Below are positions 32,226 through 42,755 of a DNA stretch of 64,000 bases, one piece after another (the first letter of the stretch is position 1; each line of letters opens with the position of its first letter). Position numbers and translations under genes: made by a program. The notes beneath the pieces were generated by a model. It did no database searches and was not told where the DNA came from. It saw only the letters and a list, made by a program, of their open reading frames with translations. The DNA is from Azospirillum sp051124815 (lineage in GTDB: Bacteria; Pseudomonadota; Alphaproteobacteria; Azospirillales; Azospirillaceae): NCBI RefSeq assembly GCF_051124815.1, contig NZ_CP118487.1, positions 558,001 through 622,000 of the forward strand. Reading direction: 5' to 3'.

Positions 32226-32441
32226 ATGATGTCGAGCATTCTGAGCCGCCCGTTCGCCGGTCCCGCCGTCCTGGCGCCCGCCGGCATCGCTCCCGCCGGC
32301 TTCACCTTTGCCGAGGCGCTGACGCAGATCGCGATGGCCGACCTGTTCGCCGGCTTCCGCATCCGGCACGGCGGCGGCAAGCGCAAGCCGGAATCGGCGG
32401 ACGTCGCGCAGTCCTGGGCCGAGTTCGGTCGGGGCTTCTGA
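32226..32441 (+). CDS. Small hypothetical protein
   Basis: 71 residues. It starts MMSSILSRPFAG, has an Ala/Pro-rich segment, then FAEALTQIAMADLFAGFRIRHGGGKRKPESADVAQSW. An AAGGGGA ribosome site lies 6 bases upstream of the ATG. No family is recognised. It is divergent from the OxlT-like gene and shares its operator region, so it could be co-regulated. Confidence 0.5.
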   Translation: MMSSILSRPFAGPAVLAPAGIAPAGFTFAEALTQIAMADLFAGFRIRHGGGKRKPESADVAQSWAEFGRGF

Positions 32442-32460
32442 GCGGAATATTTAAGAAAGG

Positions 32461-32865
32461 CTAAGCCGCGGAGTTCTGCGTCATCAGGGTGGTGAGCCAG
32501 CGGAAGTTCGTTCCGTCGCCGGCCTGGATGGCGCTTTCCACCACCTGCATGGCGGTCGCCGGGTCCTGGGGATCGGGCACCATCGATGCAGGATCCATGG
32601 CGGCCTCGCCCTGCCCCTCTTCCTGGGCGAACAGGGTGACGGCACCGACGCCGAGACGCACCGAGGGCTGGGCATTCGGCACCACGCCGGTTGCATCGGC
32701 GGAGGTTCCGGCCTCCCCCACCCCGTTGAGGGTTTCCAGCATCGCCGCGAACTGGCCGGCCAGCGCCCCCGCCTGCCGGGACGCGGACGTCCCTTTGCGC
32801 TCCAGGACGTCTTCCGCCCGGATGCGCATGGCTTGCGTGGCCTCGCTGTTGGCCATCATCGACAT
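32461..32865 (-). CDS. Hypothetical protein
   Basis: 134 residues, soluble, rich in Ala, Gly and Met (MSMMANSEATQAMRIRAEDVL at the start). It has no recognised domain, signal peptide or membrane segment. The start at 32865 was chosen over an upstream Met because the extra residues are Cys/Pro-rich and lack a ribosome site. It converges with the small ORF at 32226 with a 19-base gap. Confidence 0.5.
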   Translation of the reverse strand: MSMMANSEATQAMRIRAEDVLERKGTSASRQAGALAGQFAAMLETLNGVGEAGTSADATGVVPNAQPSVRLGVGAVTLFAQEEGQGEAAMDPASMVPDPQDPATAMQVVESAIQAGDGTNFRWLTTLMTQNSAA

Positions 32866-33046
32866 GGGACGATTCCCTGCGGTTAGTGGCGAACCGCAGG
32901 GACACACGCAATAATCACGCCATCAACACAACCGGCGGATCGCAAGCCTCACAGCCACCCCTGCGACGATTTGACCGGCAAAATTTACCCAGCCACCCGG
33001 CAGAAGTTTCCCAGCGGCCGGCAAGCCTTGCCCATGCCGCGGCCAA

Positions 33047-33535
33047 TCAGTCGCGAAAATTCTGGTACTGCAGCGGCTGCTCGATGCCCAGCCGCTTGAC
33101 CAGGGCGATGGCGTCCTGCAGGTCGTCGCGCTTCTTGCCGGTCACCCGCAGCTCGTCGCCCTGGATCGAGACCTGGACCTTCATCTTGCTGTCCTTGATC
33201 CCTTTGACGATGGTTTTCGCCAAATCCTGCGCGATTCCCTGCTTGATCGTCACGGCATGGCGCAGCGCGTCGCCCGCCGCCCGCTCCGGCTTGGCGGAGA
33301 AGTCGAGCGCGGCGGCATCCAGCTTGCGGCGGGTCACATAGACGCGCAGCAGCTCCTGCATCTGCTCCAGCTTGGTGGCGTCGTCGGCCAGCAGAACGAT
33401 CTCGTTCTCGGTCCGCTCGACCGTGCATTTGGAGCCCTTGAAGTCGAACCGGGTCTCGATCTCGCGACGGACGCCGGCGATGGCGTTGTCGACCTCGTGG
33501 ACGTCCGTCTTGGACACGATGTCGAAGGACGGCAT
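33047..33535 (-). CDS. yajQ: YajQ-family nucleotide-binding protein
   Basis: 162 residues, full length. The diagnostic start MPSFDIVSKTDVHEVDNAI and the end QPLQYQNFRD are intact, with FDFKGSKC and the KGIKDSKMKVQVSIQGDELRVTGKKRDDLQ core between them. YajQ proteins have two ferredoxin-like domains and bind nucleotides; some bind cyclic di-GMP and act with transcription factors. The start at 33535 is fixed by the family N terminus. Confidence 0.93.
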   Translation of the reverse strand: MPSFDIVSKTDVHEVDNAIAGVRREIETRFDFKGSKCTVERTENEIVLLADDATKLEQMQELLRVYVTRRKLDAAALDFSAKPERAAGDALRHAVTIKQGIAQDLAKTIVKGIKDSKMKVQVSIQGDELRVTGKKRDDLQDAIALVKRLGIEQPLQYQNFRD

Positions 33536-33632
33536 GGCGGCTCTCTCCCTATAGGACGGCTGAAGAACGAATCGGCCGCACCGTAAAGAAGACGGCCGCC
33601 ACACTCAACAGACAGCTGCGGCCGGGTTCCCG

Positions 33633-34580
33633 TCAACGGGTCGGCGGATGGAAGGGAATGACGATTTCCCGCAGCTCCTTGCCCGGCAGCAGCAAGGTCG
33701 CCACCGCCCGATCCGGTTCGAGGCGCCAACTGCGCGGATCCCGCAGGTCGGGGCCGTCGCATTCCGGCACCAGATCCGGATCGGCGGCAAGTTCCCTACG
33801 GCAGGCGGCGATGGCCACCGTCAGCCAGGATTCCGCGCCGAACATCCGCGCCAGGGTCGGCACATCACCGCGCACCAAATCCACCGTCAGCGCGGCGGCA
33901 TAGCGGAAGCCGTTTCCCTGCACCCCCTCGCCACGGAACTGGACGGACAGCAGAGCGGGGGTGACGACATAGCTGTCGGCGGTCAGGATCAATTCGGCTT
34001 CGATCCGGTCGGGCAGATCGGCGGAGCTCTCGCGGAACCGGCGGATTTCGCCATCGACGAAGCGGCGTACCGTGTCGTTGAAAGCCACCGCCCCTGGATA
34101 GGCGGGATCGGCGATTTCCGGCCGCTCGGCCTGGATATGAAGGCGGGAGCCGGGACGTCCTTCGGTCAGCAGCACCGTGCGCAGCCGCGCGCCCAGGGCG
34201 GGGCCGGCCCTCAGGGCGGCAAGCTGCCGCGTCCGCCGTTCGGTTTCCGCCTGCAGGCAATCGGCGGGATCGTCAGAGCCCGAACCGGCATTGCCGCCGG
34301 CCTTGGCGTCAAAGCCGCAGGCGCGGTTGCGCCGCAAGGTCCAGGCGCGCTGTTCGGCGCGGGCGAAGCTCCGTCCCGCCTCGTCGGCAGCCAGATCGCC
34401 GAGCAGCGCCTTGTAGCCGGCACCCATCGCCGCGTCGGCGGCGTCGAGCGCCGGGGTCGAGCAGATCGACCTTTCGACCGCGCTGCCGGCCTTGCCGCAG
34501 TCGAAGCTGGCGGCAATCGCCGGACCGGCAAAGGCGGGGACGAGCGCCAGGCAGAAAACGGCGGCAGGAAGGCGGGCCAT
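33633..34580 (-). CDS. Secreted DUF1311/LprI-like protein with C-terminal DUF3298-like region
   Basis: 315 residues. A signal peptide (MARLPAAVFCLALVPAFAGPAIA) is followed by a DUF1311-type domain (FDCGKAGSAVERSICSTPALDAADAAMG, then Cys in RACGF and ADCLQ; four Cys likely form disulfides). From about 140 the sequence resembles DUF3298/RsiV-like regions (RPEIADPAYPG, NDTVRRFVDGEI, GPDLRDPRSWRLE). The role is unknown; related domains occur in periplasmic lysozyme-inhibitor or sensor proteins. The start at 34580 fits the signal peptide. Confidence 0.72.
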   Translation of the reverse strand: MARLPAAVFCLALVPAFAGPAIAASFDCGKAGSAVERSICSTPALDAADAAMGAGYKALLGDLAADEAGRSFARAEQRAWTLRRNRACGFDAKAGGNAGSGSDDPADCLQAETERRTRQLAALRAGPALGARLRTVLLTEGRPGSRLHIQAERPEIADPAYPGAVAFNDTVRRFVDGEIRRFRESSADLPDRIEAELILTADSYVVTPALLSVQFRGEGVQGNGFRYAAALTVDLVRGDVPTLARMFGAESWLTVAIAACRRELAADPDLVPECDGPDLRDPRSWRLEPDRAVATLLLPGKELREIVIPFHPPTR

Positions 34581-34671
34581 GTCGCGATGTCCAGTCGAAG
34601 GAAACTGCGACAGTGGAGCAGAGGCAACCCGACCGCCGCAAGAGCGGCCGGGGTCATTCTTCCGCAACCCC

Positions 34672-35696
<1,025 letters not shown>

Positions 35697-35700
<4 letters not shown>

Positions 35701-36686
35701 AGCGCCTCCCCGGCGGCGAGATGGCCGTCCGGCAGCGGGTAGAAACAGCGGGCGCGCCCGTCGTCCACATCGAACAGGGCCGGGCGCTCGGCACGGCAGC
35801 GGGCGTCGGCGAAGCGGCAGCGCGGGCTGAATAGGCAGCCGGCCGGCCGGTCGGCGATGCCCGGCACCATGCCGGGAATGGTCGGCAGTCGGCGCTTGCC
35901 CAACGCCCGCTCCGGCAGGGCGTCGAGCAGGGCGCCGGTGTAGGGGTGACGCGGCCGCTCGAACAGGGAGCCGACGGGTCGCGTCTCCGCCACCTGACCG
36001 GCATACATGACGACGACTCGCTGCGCCGTTTCCGCCACCACGCCCATGTCGTGGGTGATCAGGATCAGCGCCATGCCGCGCTCGCGCTGCAGCTGGACCA
36101 GCAGGTCGAGGATCTGCTTCTGGATGGTGACGTCCAGCGCTGTCGTCGGTTCGTCCGCCACCAGCAGGCGCGGGTTGCAGGCGATGGCGATGGCGATCAT
36201 CACGCGCTGGCTCATGCCGCCCGACAGCTGGTGCGGGAAGGCGGACAGGCGCGATTCCGGCGCCGGGATGCCGACCTGCTCCAAGAGCGCGATGGCGCGG
36301 TTGCGCAGCGCCTTGCCGGACAAGCCCTCATGCACCCGCAGGGTTTCCATGATCTGGAAACCGACGGTGAAGCAGGGGTTCAGGCTGGTCATCGGCTCCT
36401 GGAAGACCATGGCGACGTCCTTGCCGGTGATCTTCCGGCGCTGGGCGGCGGGCATGGTCAGGAGGTCGCGGCCACCGAACGTCATCCGGTCGGCGACCAC
36501 CCGGCCGTTGGAGCCGAGAAGCCCCATCACGGCCAGCGAAGTCACGGACTTGCCGGAGCCGGATTCGCCGACGATGCCGACGACCTCGCCTTCGTCCACG
36601 GTCAGGTCGATGCCATCCACCGCGCGGAAGGTGCCGGCGCGGGTGGTGAACTCGACCGACAGGTTCTTGATGTCGAGAAGAGGCAT
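35697..36686 (-). CDS. dppD: Dipeptide ABC transporter ATP-binding protein DppD
   Basis: 329 residues. Walker A is GESGSGKSVTSLAV (about residue 38), the signature is LSGGMSQRVMIAIAIA, Walker B is LLVADEPTTALDVT, and a Cys-rich C terminus (CLFSPRCRFADARC) follows. It pairs with DppF. It starts 4 bases after the dppC stop. Confidence 0.9.
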
Positions 36687-36690
36687 GAGG

Positions 36691-37614
36691 TCAACGTTTC
36701 AGCTTGGGGTCGAGCGCGTCGCGAAGACCGTCGCCCAACAGATTGAAGGCCAGCACGGTCACCAGGATGGCGATGCCGGGCCAGGTCACGACCCAGGGCG
36801 CGCGCTGGAGGAACTGCAGCGAGGAGGCCAGCATGGTGCCCCATTCCGGCGTCGGCGGCTGGGCGCCGAGACCGAGGAAGCCCAGGGCCGCCGCGTCCAG
36901 GATGGCGGTGGAAAAGCCCAGCGTCGCCTGCACGATCAGCGGCGCCAGACAGTTCGGCAGGACCACGATCAGCATCAGGCGCATCGGCCCGGCCCCGGCA
37001 ACGCGCGAGGCGATGACGTAATCCTTGTTCACCTCCGCCAGCACGGCGGCGCGGGTCAGGCGGGCGTAGTGCGGGATCACCACCACCGACACCGCCAGCA
37101 TGGCGTTCACCAGCCCCGGCCCGAGGATGGCGGCCACCACCACCGCCAGCAGCAGCGACGGCAGCGCCAGCAGGATGTCCATGGCGCGCATGATCAGCAC
37201 GTCGGTCATCCCGCCGAAGAAACCGGCGAGCAGCCCCAGCCCCAGCCCGACGGCCAGCGACAGGGTGACGACGATCAGGCCGATCATCATCGACAGCCGC
37301 GCGCCGTACATCAGGCGGGACAGCATGTCGCGGCCGATGTCGTCGGTGCCCAGGATGTAGCTCCAGCTGCCGCCATCCTGCCAGACCGGCGGGGTCAGGA
37401 TCGCATCGCGATACTGGATGTCGGGATCGTGCGGGGCGATGACGCCGGCGAAGATGGCGATCAGCGCGATCAGCGCGATCACCACCAGGCCGCCCAGCGC
37501 GCCCTTGTTCTGGCGGAAGTGATACCAGAACTCGGTCAGCGGATGCGGCGGGCGCGATACGGCGACCGGTTCGGGGGTTGCCGGCTCTGCGTTGGTCGAA
37601 TATTCAGCGGACAT
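36691..37614 (-). CDS. dppC: Dipeptide ABC transporter permease DppC
   Basis: 307 residues with six membrane segments and an N-terminal cytoplasmic tail of about 40 residues that precedes helix 1, as in DppC/OppC. The EAA region contains SRVAGAGPMRLMLIVVLPN and the OppC-type DDIGRDMLSRLMYGAR is present. It forms the heterodimeric channel with DppB. Confidence 0.9.
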   Translation of the reverse strand: MSAEYSTNAEPATPEPVAVSRPPHPLTEFWYHFRQNKGALGGLVVIALIALIAIFAGVIAPHDPDIQYRDAILTPPVWQDGGSWSYILGTDDIGRDMLSRLMYGARLSMMIGLIVVTLSLAVGLGLGLLAGFFGGMTDVLIMRAMDILLALPSLLLAVVVAAILGPGLVNAMLAVSVVVIPHYARLTRAAVLAEVNKDYVIASRVAGAGPMRLMLIVVLPNCLAPLIVQATLGFSTAILDAAALGFLGLGAQPPTPEWGTMLASSLQFLQRAPWVVTWPGIAILVTVLAFNLLGDGLRDALDPKLKR

Positions 37615-37623
37615 GGATTGGCC

Positions 37624-38634
37624 TCACCGCGCGTGACGGATGCGGGGGTTGAGGACGCCGTAAAGCACGTCCACCAGCAGGTTGACCAGGATCACCGAGG
37701 TGGCGATCAGGAGGATGCCGCCCTGCAGGGCCGGATAGTCGCGGCGGTTGATCGATTCGATCAGCCATTTGCCGACCCCCGGCCAGGAAAAGATGGTTTC
37801 GGTCAGGATGGCGCCGCCCAGCAGCGTGCCGACCTGCAGACCGATGACGGTCACCACCGGGATCAGCGCATTGCGCAGCGCGTGCATGCCGATGACCCGG
37901 CCATCGGCGAGACCCTTGGCGCGGGCGGTGCGGATGTAATCCTCGCCCAGCACCTCCAGCATGGCGGAGCGAGTCATGCGCGCCACCACGGCCAGCGGCA
38001 CGGTGCCCAGCACGATGGTCGGCAGCACCAGATGGCCGAGCGCGGAGCGGAACGCCTCGTAATCGCCGGCCTTCAGCGTGTCGATCAGCATGAAGCCGGT
38101 CGACGGCTCCACGTAATAGACCAGATCCAGGCGGCCCGACACCGGTGTCCAGCCCAGCCCGACCGAGAAGAACAGGATCAGCAGCAGGCCCCACCAGAAG
38201 ATCGGCATCGAATAGCCGGTCAGGCTGAGGCCCATCACGCCATGGTCGAACAGCGACCCGCGCTTCACCGCCGCCACGATGCCGGCGGGCAGCCCGACCA
38301 GCGTCGCGAACAGCATGGCGCACAGCGCCAGTTCCAGCGTCGCCGGGAACAGCGTCAGGAATTCGCTCAAGACCGAATTGTGGGTGATCAGCGACAGGCC
38401 GAAATCACCGTGCAGCACGTTGCCGACATAATGGAGGAACTGCTGCCACAGCGGCTGGTCGAGGCCCATCTCGTGGCGCAGCTCGGCCAGCCGTTCAGGC
38501 GCGATGCCTCTCTCGCCCGTGCGCACCTCGATGGGGTCGCCGGGAACCAGCCGGATCAGGATGAAGGTCAGAAAGGTGATGCCGAGAAAGGTCGGAATCA
38601 CCAAGCTCACCCGCGTCAGGATGAAGCGAAGCAT
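37624..38634 (-). CDS. dppB: Dipeptide ABC transporter permease DppB
   Basis: 336 residues with six membrane segments. The N-terminal motif FLGITFLTFILIRLVPGDP is characteristic of DppB/OppB/NikB. The EAA loop is TARAKGLADGRVIGMHALRNALIPV. It follows dppA after 227 bases that contain a hairpin. Confidence 0.9.
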   Translation of the reverse strand: MLRFILTRVSLVIPTFLGITFLTFILIRLVPGDPIEVRTGERGIAPERLAELRHEMGLDQPLWQQFLHYVGNVLHGDFGLSLITHNSVLSEFLTLFPATLELALCAMLFATLVGLPAGIVAAVKRGSLFDHGVMGLSLTGYSMPIFWWGLLLILFFSVGLGWTPVSGRLDLVYYVEPSTGFMLIDTLKAGDYEAFRSALGHLVLPTIVLGTVPLAVVARMTRSAMLEVLGEDYIRTARAKGLADGRVIGMHALRNALIPVVTVIGLQVGTLLGGAILTETIFSWPGVGKWLIESINRRDYPALQGGILLIATSVILVNLLVDVLYGVLNPRIRHAR

Positions 38635-38779
38635 CGACGGGTACTCGTTTTTTTAAAAATTCGGTGAAAACCGGAACGGAGCGCCGAACCGACGTCGCCC
38701 CGTTCCCTCAGGGGCACCTGCCCCACCTCGATCCCGCCACCCACTTTCGCAGGCGACGGGCACTGTCTCTCAACTCAGA

Positions 38780-38816
38780 CCGGGGCGGGAGAGTGATCGC
38801 CACGCCCCCGCCCCGG
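38780..38816 (-). terminator. Intercistronic hairpin between dppA and dppB
   Basis: A perfect 10-bp inverted repeat CCGGGGCGGG / CCCGCCCCGG with a 17-base loop, 46 bases after the dppA stop, with no T-run. Such hairpins commonly stabilise or attenuate transcripts so that the binding protein is made in excess. The remaining 227 bases hold nothing else I can name. Confidence 0.55.
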
Positions 38817-38861
38817 CAACCGGCTGCGAACGCGCCCCCTCTTGCGAGGCGGCGCCACGCA

Positions 38862-40460
38862 TCACTTCAGGTCGACGCCTTCGAAACGATGGACGCCGAA
38901 CGGGTCCATCTTGAAGCCGACGACGTTCTTGGCGAGACCGACGTAAACCACCGAGTGGGCGATGGTGAACCAGGGCGCCTCTTCCTTGAAGATCACCTGC
39001 GCCTGCTCGTACAGCTTGGTGCGCGCGGCGATGTCGGTGGTGCGCTTGGCCTGAACGACGAGATCGTCGAACTCCTTGTTGCACCACTTCGACAGGTTGC
39101 TGCCGCCCGGACGGGCCGCCTCGCAACCCAGCAGATTGTAGAGGAAGTTGTCCGGATCGCCGTTGTCGCCGGTCCAGCCGAGCATGCCCATCTGGTGCTC
39201 GCCCTGCTGCATCCGCTTGCGGTATTCGCCCCACTCGTACTGCACGATCTTCGCCTTGATGCCGACCTTGGCAAGATCGGCCTGCATCATCTCGGCGATA
39301 CGCTTGGCGTTGGGGTTGTAGGGGCGCTGCACCGGCATCGCCCACAGATCGGTCTCGAAGCCGTTGGGGTAGCCGGCGTCGGCCAGCAGCTTCTTGGCCC
39401 GCTCGATGTCGTACGGATAATCCTCAATCGCGTTGTTGTACGACCACATGGTCGGCGGGATCGGGTTCTTGGCCGGGACGCCGGCGGACTGATAGACCGC
39501 GGAGACGATCGCCTTCTTGTCCATCGCCATGCTGACGGCGCGGCGGACGCGGACGTCGTCGAACGGCTTCTTCGTCACGTTGAAGGACAGGTAGCCGACG
39601 TTCAGGCCTTCCTGCTCCTGCACGACGATGGAGCTGTCCTTCTTCATGCCTTCGATGTCGGCAGGATTCGGGTACGGCATCACCTGGCATTCGTTGGCCT
39701 TCAGCTTGGCCAGACGAACCGCCGCATCGGGCGTGATCGCGAAGACGAGGTTGTCGAGCGGCTGCTTGCCGCCCCAATACTGATCGAACGCCTTGTAACG
39801 GACGACGGCGTCCTTCTGATAGGCGACGAACTGGAAGGGACCGGTGCCGACCGGAACCTGGTCCAGCTTCTCCGGCGTGCCCTTCTTCAGCAGCATCGCG
39901 GCATATTCGGCCGACATGATCGGCGCGAACGGCATGGCGAGGTTGGCCAGGAACGGCGCCTCGACCTGGTTCAGCGTGAATCGGACCGTCAGATCGTCAA
40001 CCTTCTCGATCGACTTCAACAACTTCGGCATCGCCATGTCGTTGAAGTAGTCGTAGGAGCCGCCCGACACCTTGTGGAAGGGGTTGTCGGCCTTCCACTG
40101 GCGCTCGAACGAGAAGATCACGTCGTCGGCGTTGGCGTCGCGGGTCGGCTTGAAATCGCCGACGCTGTGCCACTTGGCACCGGCACGCAGCTTGAAGGTG
40201 TAAACCAGACCGTCGTCGGAGATGGTCCAGGACTCGGCAAGGCCGGGAACGACCTTGGTGCCGCCATACTCGAACTGGACGAGGTTGTTGTAGACCGGGA
40301 GAGCAACGTCGAAACTGGTGCCGGTCGTATTCAACATGGGGTTGAAGTTTTCGGGGCTACCCTCGGAGCAGTAAACAAGGGTCTTCGCCGCCTGGGCCGG
40401 CGCCGACAGCGCCAGCGCCGCGGCCACACTTAGCCCGGCACCCAGCAGGATGCGCTTCAT
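38862..40460 (-). CDS. dppA: Dipeptide-binding periplasmic protein DppA
   Basis: 532 residues of the SBP_bac_5 family. The signal peptide is MKRILLGAGLSVAAALALSAPAQA. The mature protein begins KTLVYCSEGSPENFNPMLNTTGTSFD, very close to E. coli DppA. The late segment GDNGDPDNFLYNLLGCEAA is also typical. The start at 40460 was chosen for the signal peptide; the 57 codons upstream translate promoter DNA. Dipeptides (or haem or aminolevulinate in some species) are the expected ligands. Confidence 0.92.
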   Translation of the reverse strand: MKRILLGAGLSVAAALALSAPAQAAKTLVYCSEGSPENFNPMLNTTGTSFDVALPVYNNLVQFEYGGTKVVPGLAESWTISDDGLVYTFKLRAGAKWHSVGDFKPTRDANADDVIFSFERQWKADNPFHKVSGGSYDYFNDMAMPKLLKSIEKVDDLTVRFTLNQVEAPFLANLAMPFAPIMSAEYAAMLLKKGTPEKLDQVPVGTGPFQFVAYQKDAVVRYKAFDQYWGGKQPLDNLVFAITPDAAVRLAKLKANECQVMPYPNPADIEGMKKDSSIVVQEQEGLNVGYLSFNVTKKPFDDVRVRRAVSMAMDKKAIVSAVYQSAGVPAKNPIPPTMWSYNNAIEDYPYDIERAKKLLADAGYPNGFETDLWAMPVQRPYNPNAKRIAEMMQADLAKVGIKAKIVQYEWGEYRKRMQQGEHQMGMLGWTGDNGDPDNFLYNLLGCEAARPGGSNLSKWCNKEFDDLVVQAKRTTDIAARTKLYEQAQVIFKEEAPWFTIAHSVVYVGLAKNVVGFKMDPFGVHRFEGVDLK

Positions 40461-40530
40461 TCGTCTTGCCTCCCGATTCCGGTTGGAGCGTACGGAAATT
40501 TGCCAGAACGCTTTTGGAAATAGCGCCGCC

Positions 40531-40559
40531 ATTTGGCGCGTGGCAAAGGCGCCTGTCAA
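40531..40559 (-). promoter_or_regulatory. Possible sigma70 promoter of dppABCDF
   Basis: Minus strand: perfect -35 TTGACA (40554-40559), a 17-base spacer, and a weak -10 CCAAAT (3 of 6). It is 70 bases upstream of dppA. The 401-base gap between dppA and the EamA gene otherwise shows AT-rich stretches around 40590-40680 and no further gene. Confidence 0.4.
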
Positions 40560-40861
40560 CGCCAACATGCATACGTGGCTATACCGTGGCGCAGAGCATA
40601 TTTTTGGGCACCAATACGTCCGTATGGACACATTTTCGCCCCTAAAAACGAAACAGTTGCAAAGCCAACCATCAGGTTTACCGAATCGGTAGCTCCCTTC
40701 CCTTGCGACTCAGGTTATCCGGGTGGGCCATTCCGGCAATGCCCGCAGCCGACGGGAGTCGGACGGCTGCCATGCACAGCCGCCGTGAAGGGTGCCTTCG
40801 CCCGTCATGCTAGGCTCGGTTGCACCTGTGATGGAACCCCTTTTCGGATACCGGTCCGGCG

Positions 40862-41812
40862 ATGTCGCTTCCGCTCCTGCCGTCTTTTCTGCGTTCCGGC
40901 CCGCTGGCCGCCTATGGCCTCTACATCGTCGGCTCCGCCCTGCTGGCGTCCAACCCGGTGGTCGGGCGGGCGGTCGCGCATGTGGTGCCGCCGATCGGGC
41001 TGGCCTTCTGGCGCTGGCTGATCGCCTTCCTGATCGTGCTGCCCTTCGCCCTGCCGGGGCTGCTGACCCACCGCAACCAGTTGAAGCGGCAATGGCGCCG
41101 CTATCTGCTGCTGGGCGTGCTGGGCCAGGGGATTTCGGGGGCCATCGTCTATTACGGGCTGGAGCGGACCAGCGCCACCAACGCCAGCCTGATCTACGCC
41201 ACCAGCCCGGCGATGATCCTGGCGCTCGCCGCCGTCTGGCTGGGCGACGCGATCCGGCCGCGGCAGGTGCTGGGCATCCTGCTGGCGATGGCGGGCGTTC
41301 TGGTGATCCTGACCCGCGGCGATCTGGACGCCCTGCGCCACCTGTCCTTCAATGGCGGCGACCTGCTGGTGCTGACCGGGGCGGTGTCCTGGTCGGTCTA
41401 CACCATCCTGCTGCGGCAATCGGGCACACCCCTGCCGGTGGTCACCGCCTTCGCCGCCAACGCCTTCGCTGGGGTGCTGGTGCTGGCGCCCTTCTATGCA
41501 TGGGAGACGGTGGCGGTGCGGCCGGTGCCCTTCTCCGTCTCCACCGTCCTGTCGATCGTCGCGGTGGCGCTGTTCGCCTCGGTCCTGGCGCTGCTGGCCT
41601 ATCAGAAGACCATCGCGATGATGGGGGCCGCGCGCGCCTCCACCGCGCTGTACGTCTCACCGCTGTGGGCGGCGCTGGCGTCCTGGGTCCTGCTTTCCGA
41701 ACCGCTGCAGGGCTTTCACCTGATGGGGGTGGCGCTGGTGCTGCCCGGCGTGATGCTGGCAACCCTGCAGGCGCGCAAGCCGGCGGCGGAGCCGGCAGCC
41801 GAAGCGGCCTGA
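40862..41812 (+). CDS. DMT-superfamily (EamA) transporter
   Basis: 316 residues with ten membrane segments in two EamA repeats (about 15-145 and 165-300). Recognisable stretches are YYGLERTSATNASLIYATSPAMILALAAVWLGD in repeat 1 and ASTALYVSPLWAALASWVLLSEPLQ in repeat 2. These transporters export amino acids or other metabolites; the substrate is not predictable. The start at 40862 is the Met before the hydrophobic N terminus. Confidence 0.87.
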   Translation: MSLPLLPSFLRSGPLAAYGLYIVGSALLASNPVVGRAVAHVVPPIGLAFWRWLIAFLIVLPFALPGLLTHRNQLKRQWRRYLLLGVLGQGISGAIVYYGLERTSATNASLIYATSPAMILALAAVWLGDAIRPRQVLGILLAMAGVLVILTRGDLDALRHLSFNGGDLLVLTGAVSWSVYTILLRQSGTPLPVVTAFAANAFAGVLVLAPFYAWETVAVRPVPFSVSTVLSIVAVALFASVLALLAYQKTIAMMGAARASTALYVSPLWAALASWVLLSEPLQGFHLMGVALVLPGVMLATLQARKPAAEPAAEAA

Positions 41813-41880
41813 ATGCTATTGCCTGATCGGGGCGCCCCACCCATCTTGGCCGGAATTCCGCATCCTGCCTCCGTCCGGTC

Positions 41881-42744
41881 ATGCCCGATACCGCGCCCAC
41901 CCGGCTCCTGCTCTGCGCCGACGACTATGGTCTGGCCCCCGGCGTCAACGCCGCCATCCGCGACCTGATCGCCCAGGGGCGGCTGACCGCGACCTCGGTC
42001 ATGAGCCTCTGCCCGCATTGGCGAGAGGGCGCCGCGGCCCTGCGCGAGCTGAAGGACAAGGCCGATGTCGGGCTGCATTTCACCCTGACCGACCAGCCGC
42101 CACTGGGGACCATGCCGACGCTGGCGCCGGATGGGCGGCTGCCGCCGCTGGGGCGGCTGATGGGCTGGGCCTATCGCGGAAAGCTGGCGGCGCCGGCGGC
42201 GCGGGCGGAGATCCGTGACGAACTGTCGCGCCAGATCGCCGCCTTCACCGAGGCCTGGGGGGCGCCGCCCGACTATATCGACGGCCACCAGCACATCCAC
42301 CAGCTGCCCGGCGTGCGCGACGGTGTGGTGGAGGCGCTGGCGGAATTGCCCGGCGCCTATGTCCGCCTGTGCGGGGAGCCGGTGTCGGCGGTGCTGCGCC
42401 GCGGCGTGGCGGTACCGAAGACCTTGCTGATCGGCGGGTTGGGCGGCGGGCTGAAGCGCATGGTGCGGGACCGCGGCATTCCCGCCAACGACCGCTTCGC
42501 CGGAGTCTACGACTTCGCCGGCAACCGGCCCTTCGCCGAGCTGATGCCCCGCTTTCTCGATGGCATCGCCGGCCGGACCCTGGTGATGGTCCACCCCGGC
42601 CTGCCCGACGAGGAACTGCGCCGTGTCGACACCTTGGTCGAGCCGCGGCGCACCGAATACGACTACCTGCGCGGGCCGGAGTTTGCCGCCCTGTTGGAAG
42701 CGCGCAACATCCGTCTGACCCGCTTCGCCGGCTTTCCCCGGTAG
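41881..42744 (+). CDS. ChbG/HpnK (YdjC)-family carbohydrate deacetylase
   Basis: 287 residues. The metal/catalytic motifs are CADDYGLAPGVNAAI (about residue 12), GLHFTLTD, DGHQHIHQLPGV (about residue 135) and MVHPGLPDEE near the C terminus. The family removes acetyl groups from chitooligosaccharides or hopanoid/sugar precursors. It starts 68 bases after the EamA gene and converges with the CoA ligase. HpnK activity is possible but no hopanoid genes are adjacent. Confidence 0.85.
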   Translation: MPDTAPTRLLLCADDYGLAPGVNAAIRDLIAQGRLTATSVMSLCPHWREGAAALRELKDKADVGLHFTLTDQPPLGTMPTLAPDGRLPPLGRLMGWAYRGKLAAPAARAEIRDELSRQIAAFTEAWGAPPDYIDGHQHIHQLPGVRDGVVEALAELPGAYVRLCGEPVSAVLRRGVAVPKTLLIGGLGGGLKRMVRDRGIPANDRFAGVYDFAGNRPFAELMPRFLDGIAGRTLVMVHPGLPDEELRRVDTLVEPRRTEYDYLRGPEFAALLEARNIRLTRFAGFPR

Positions 42745-42755
42745 AGGAACGCCCT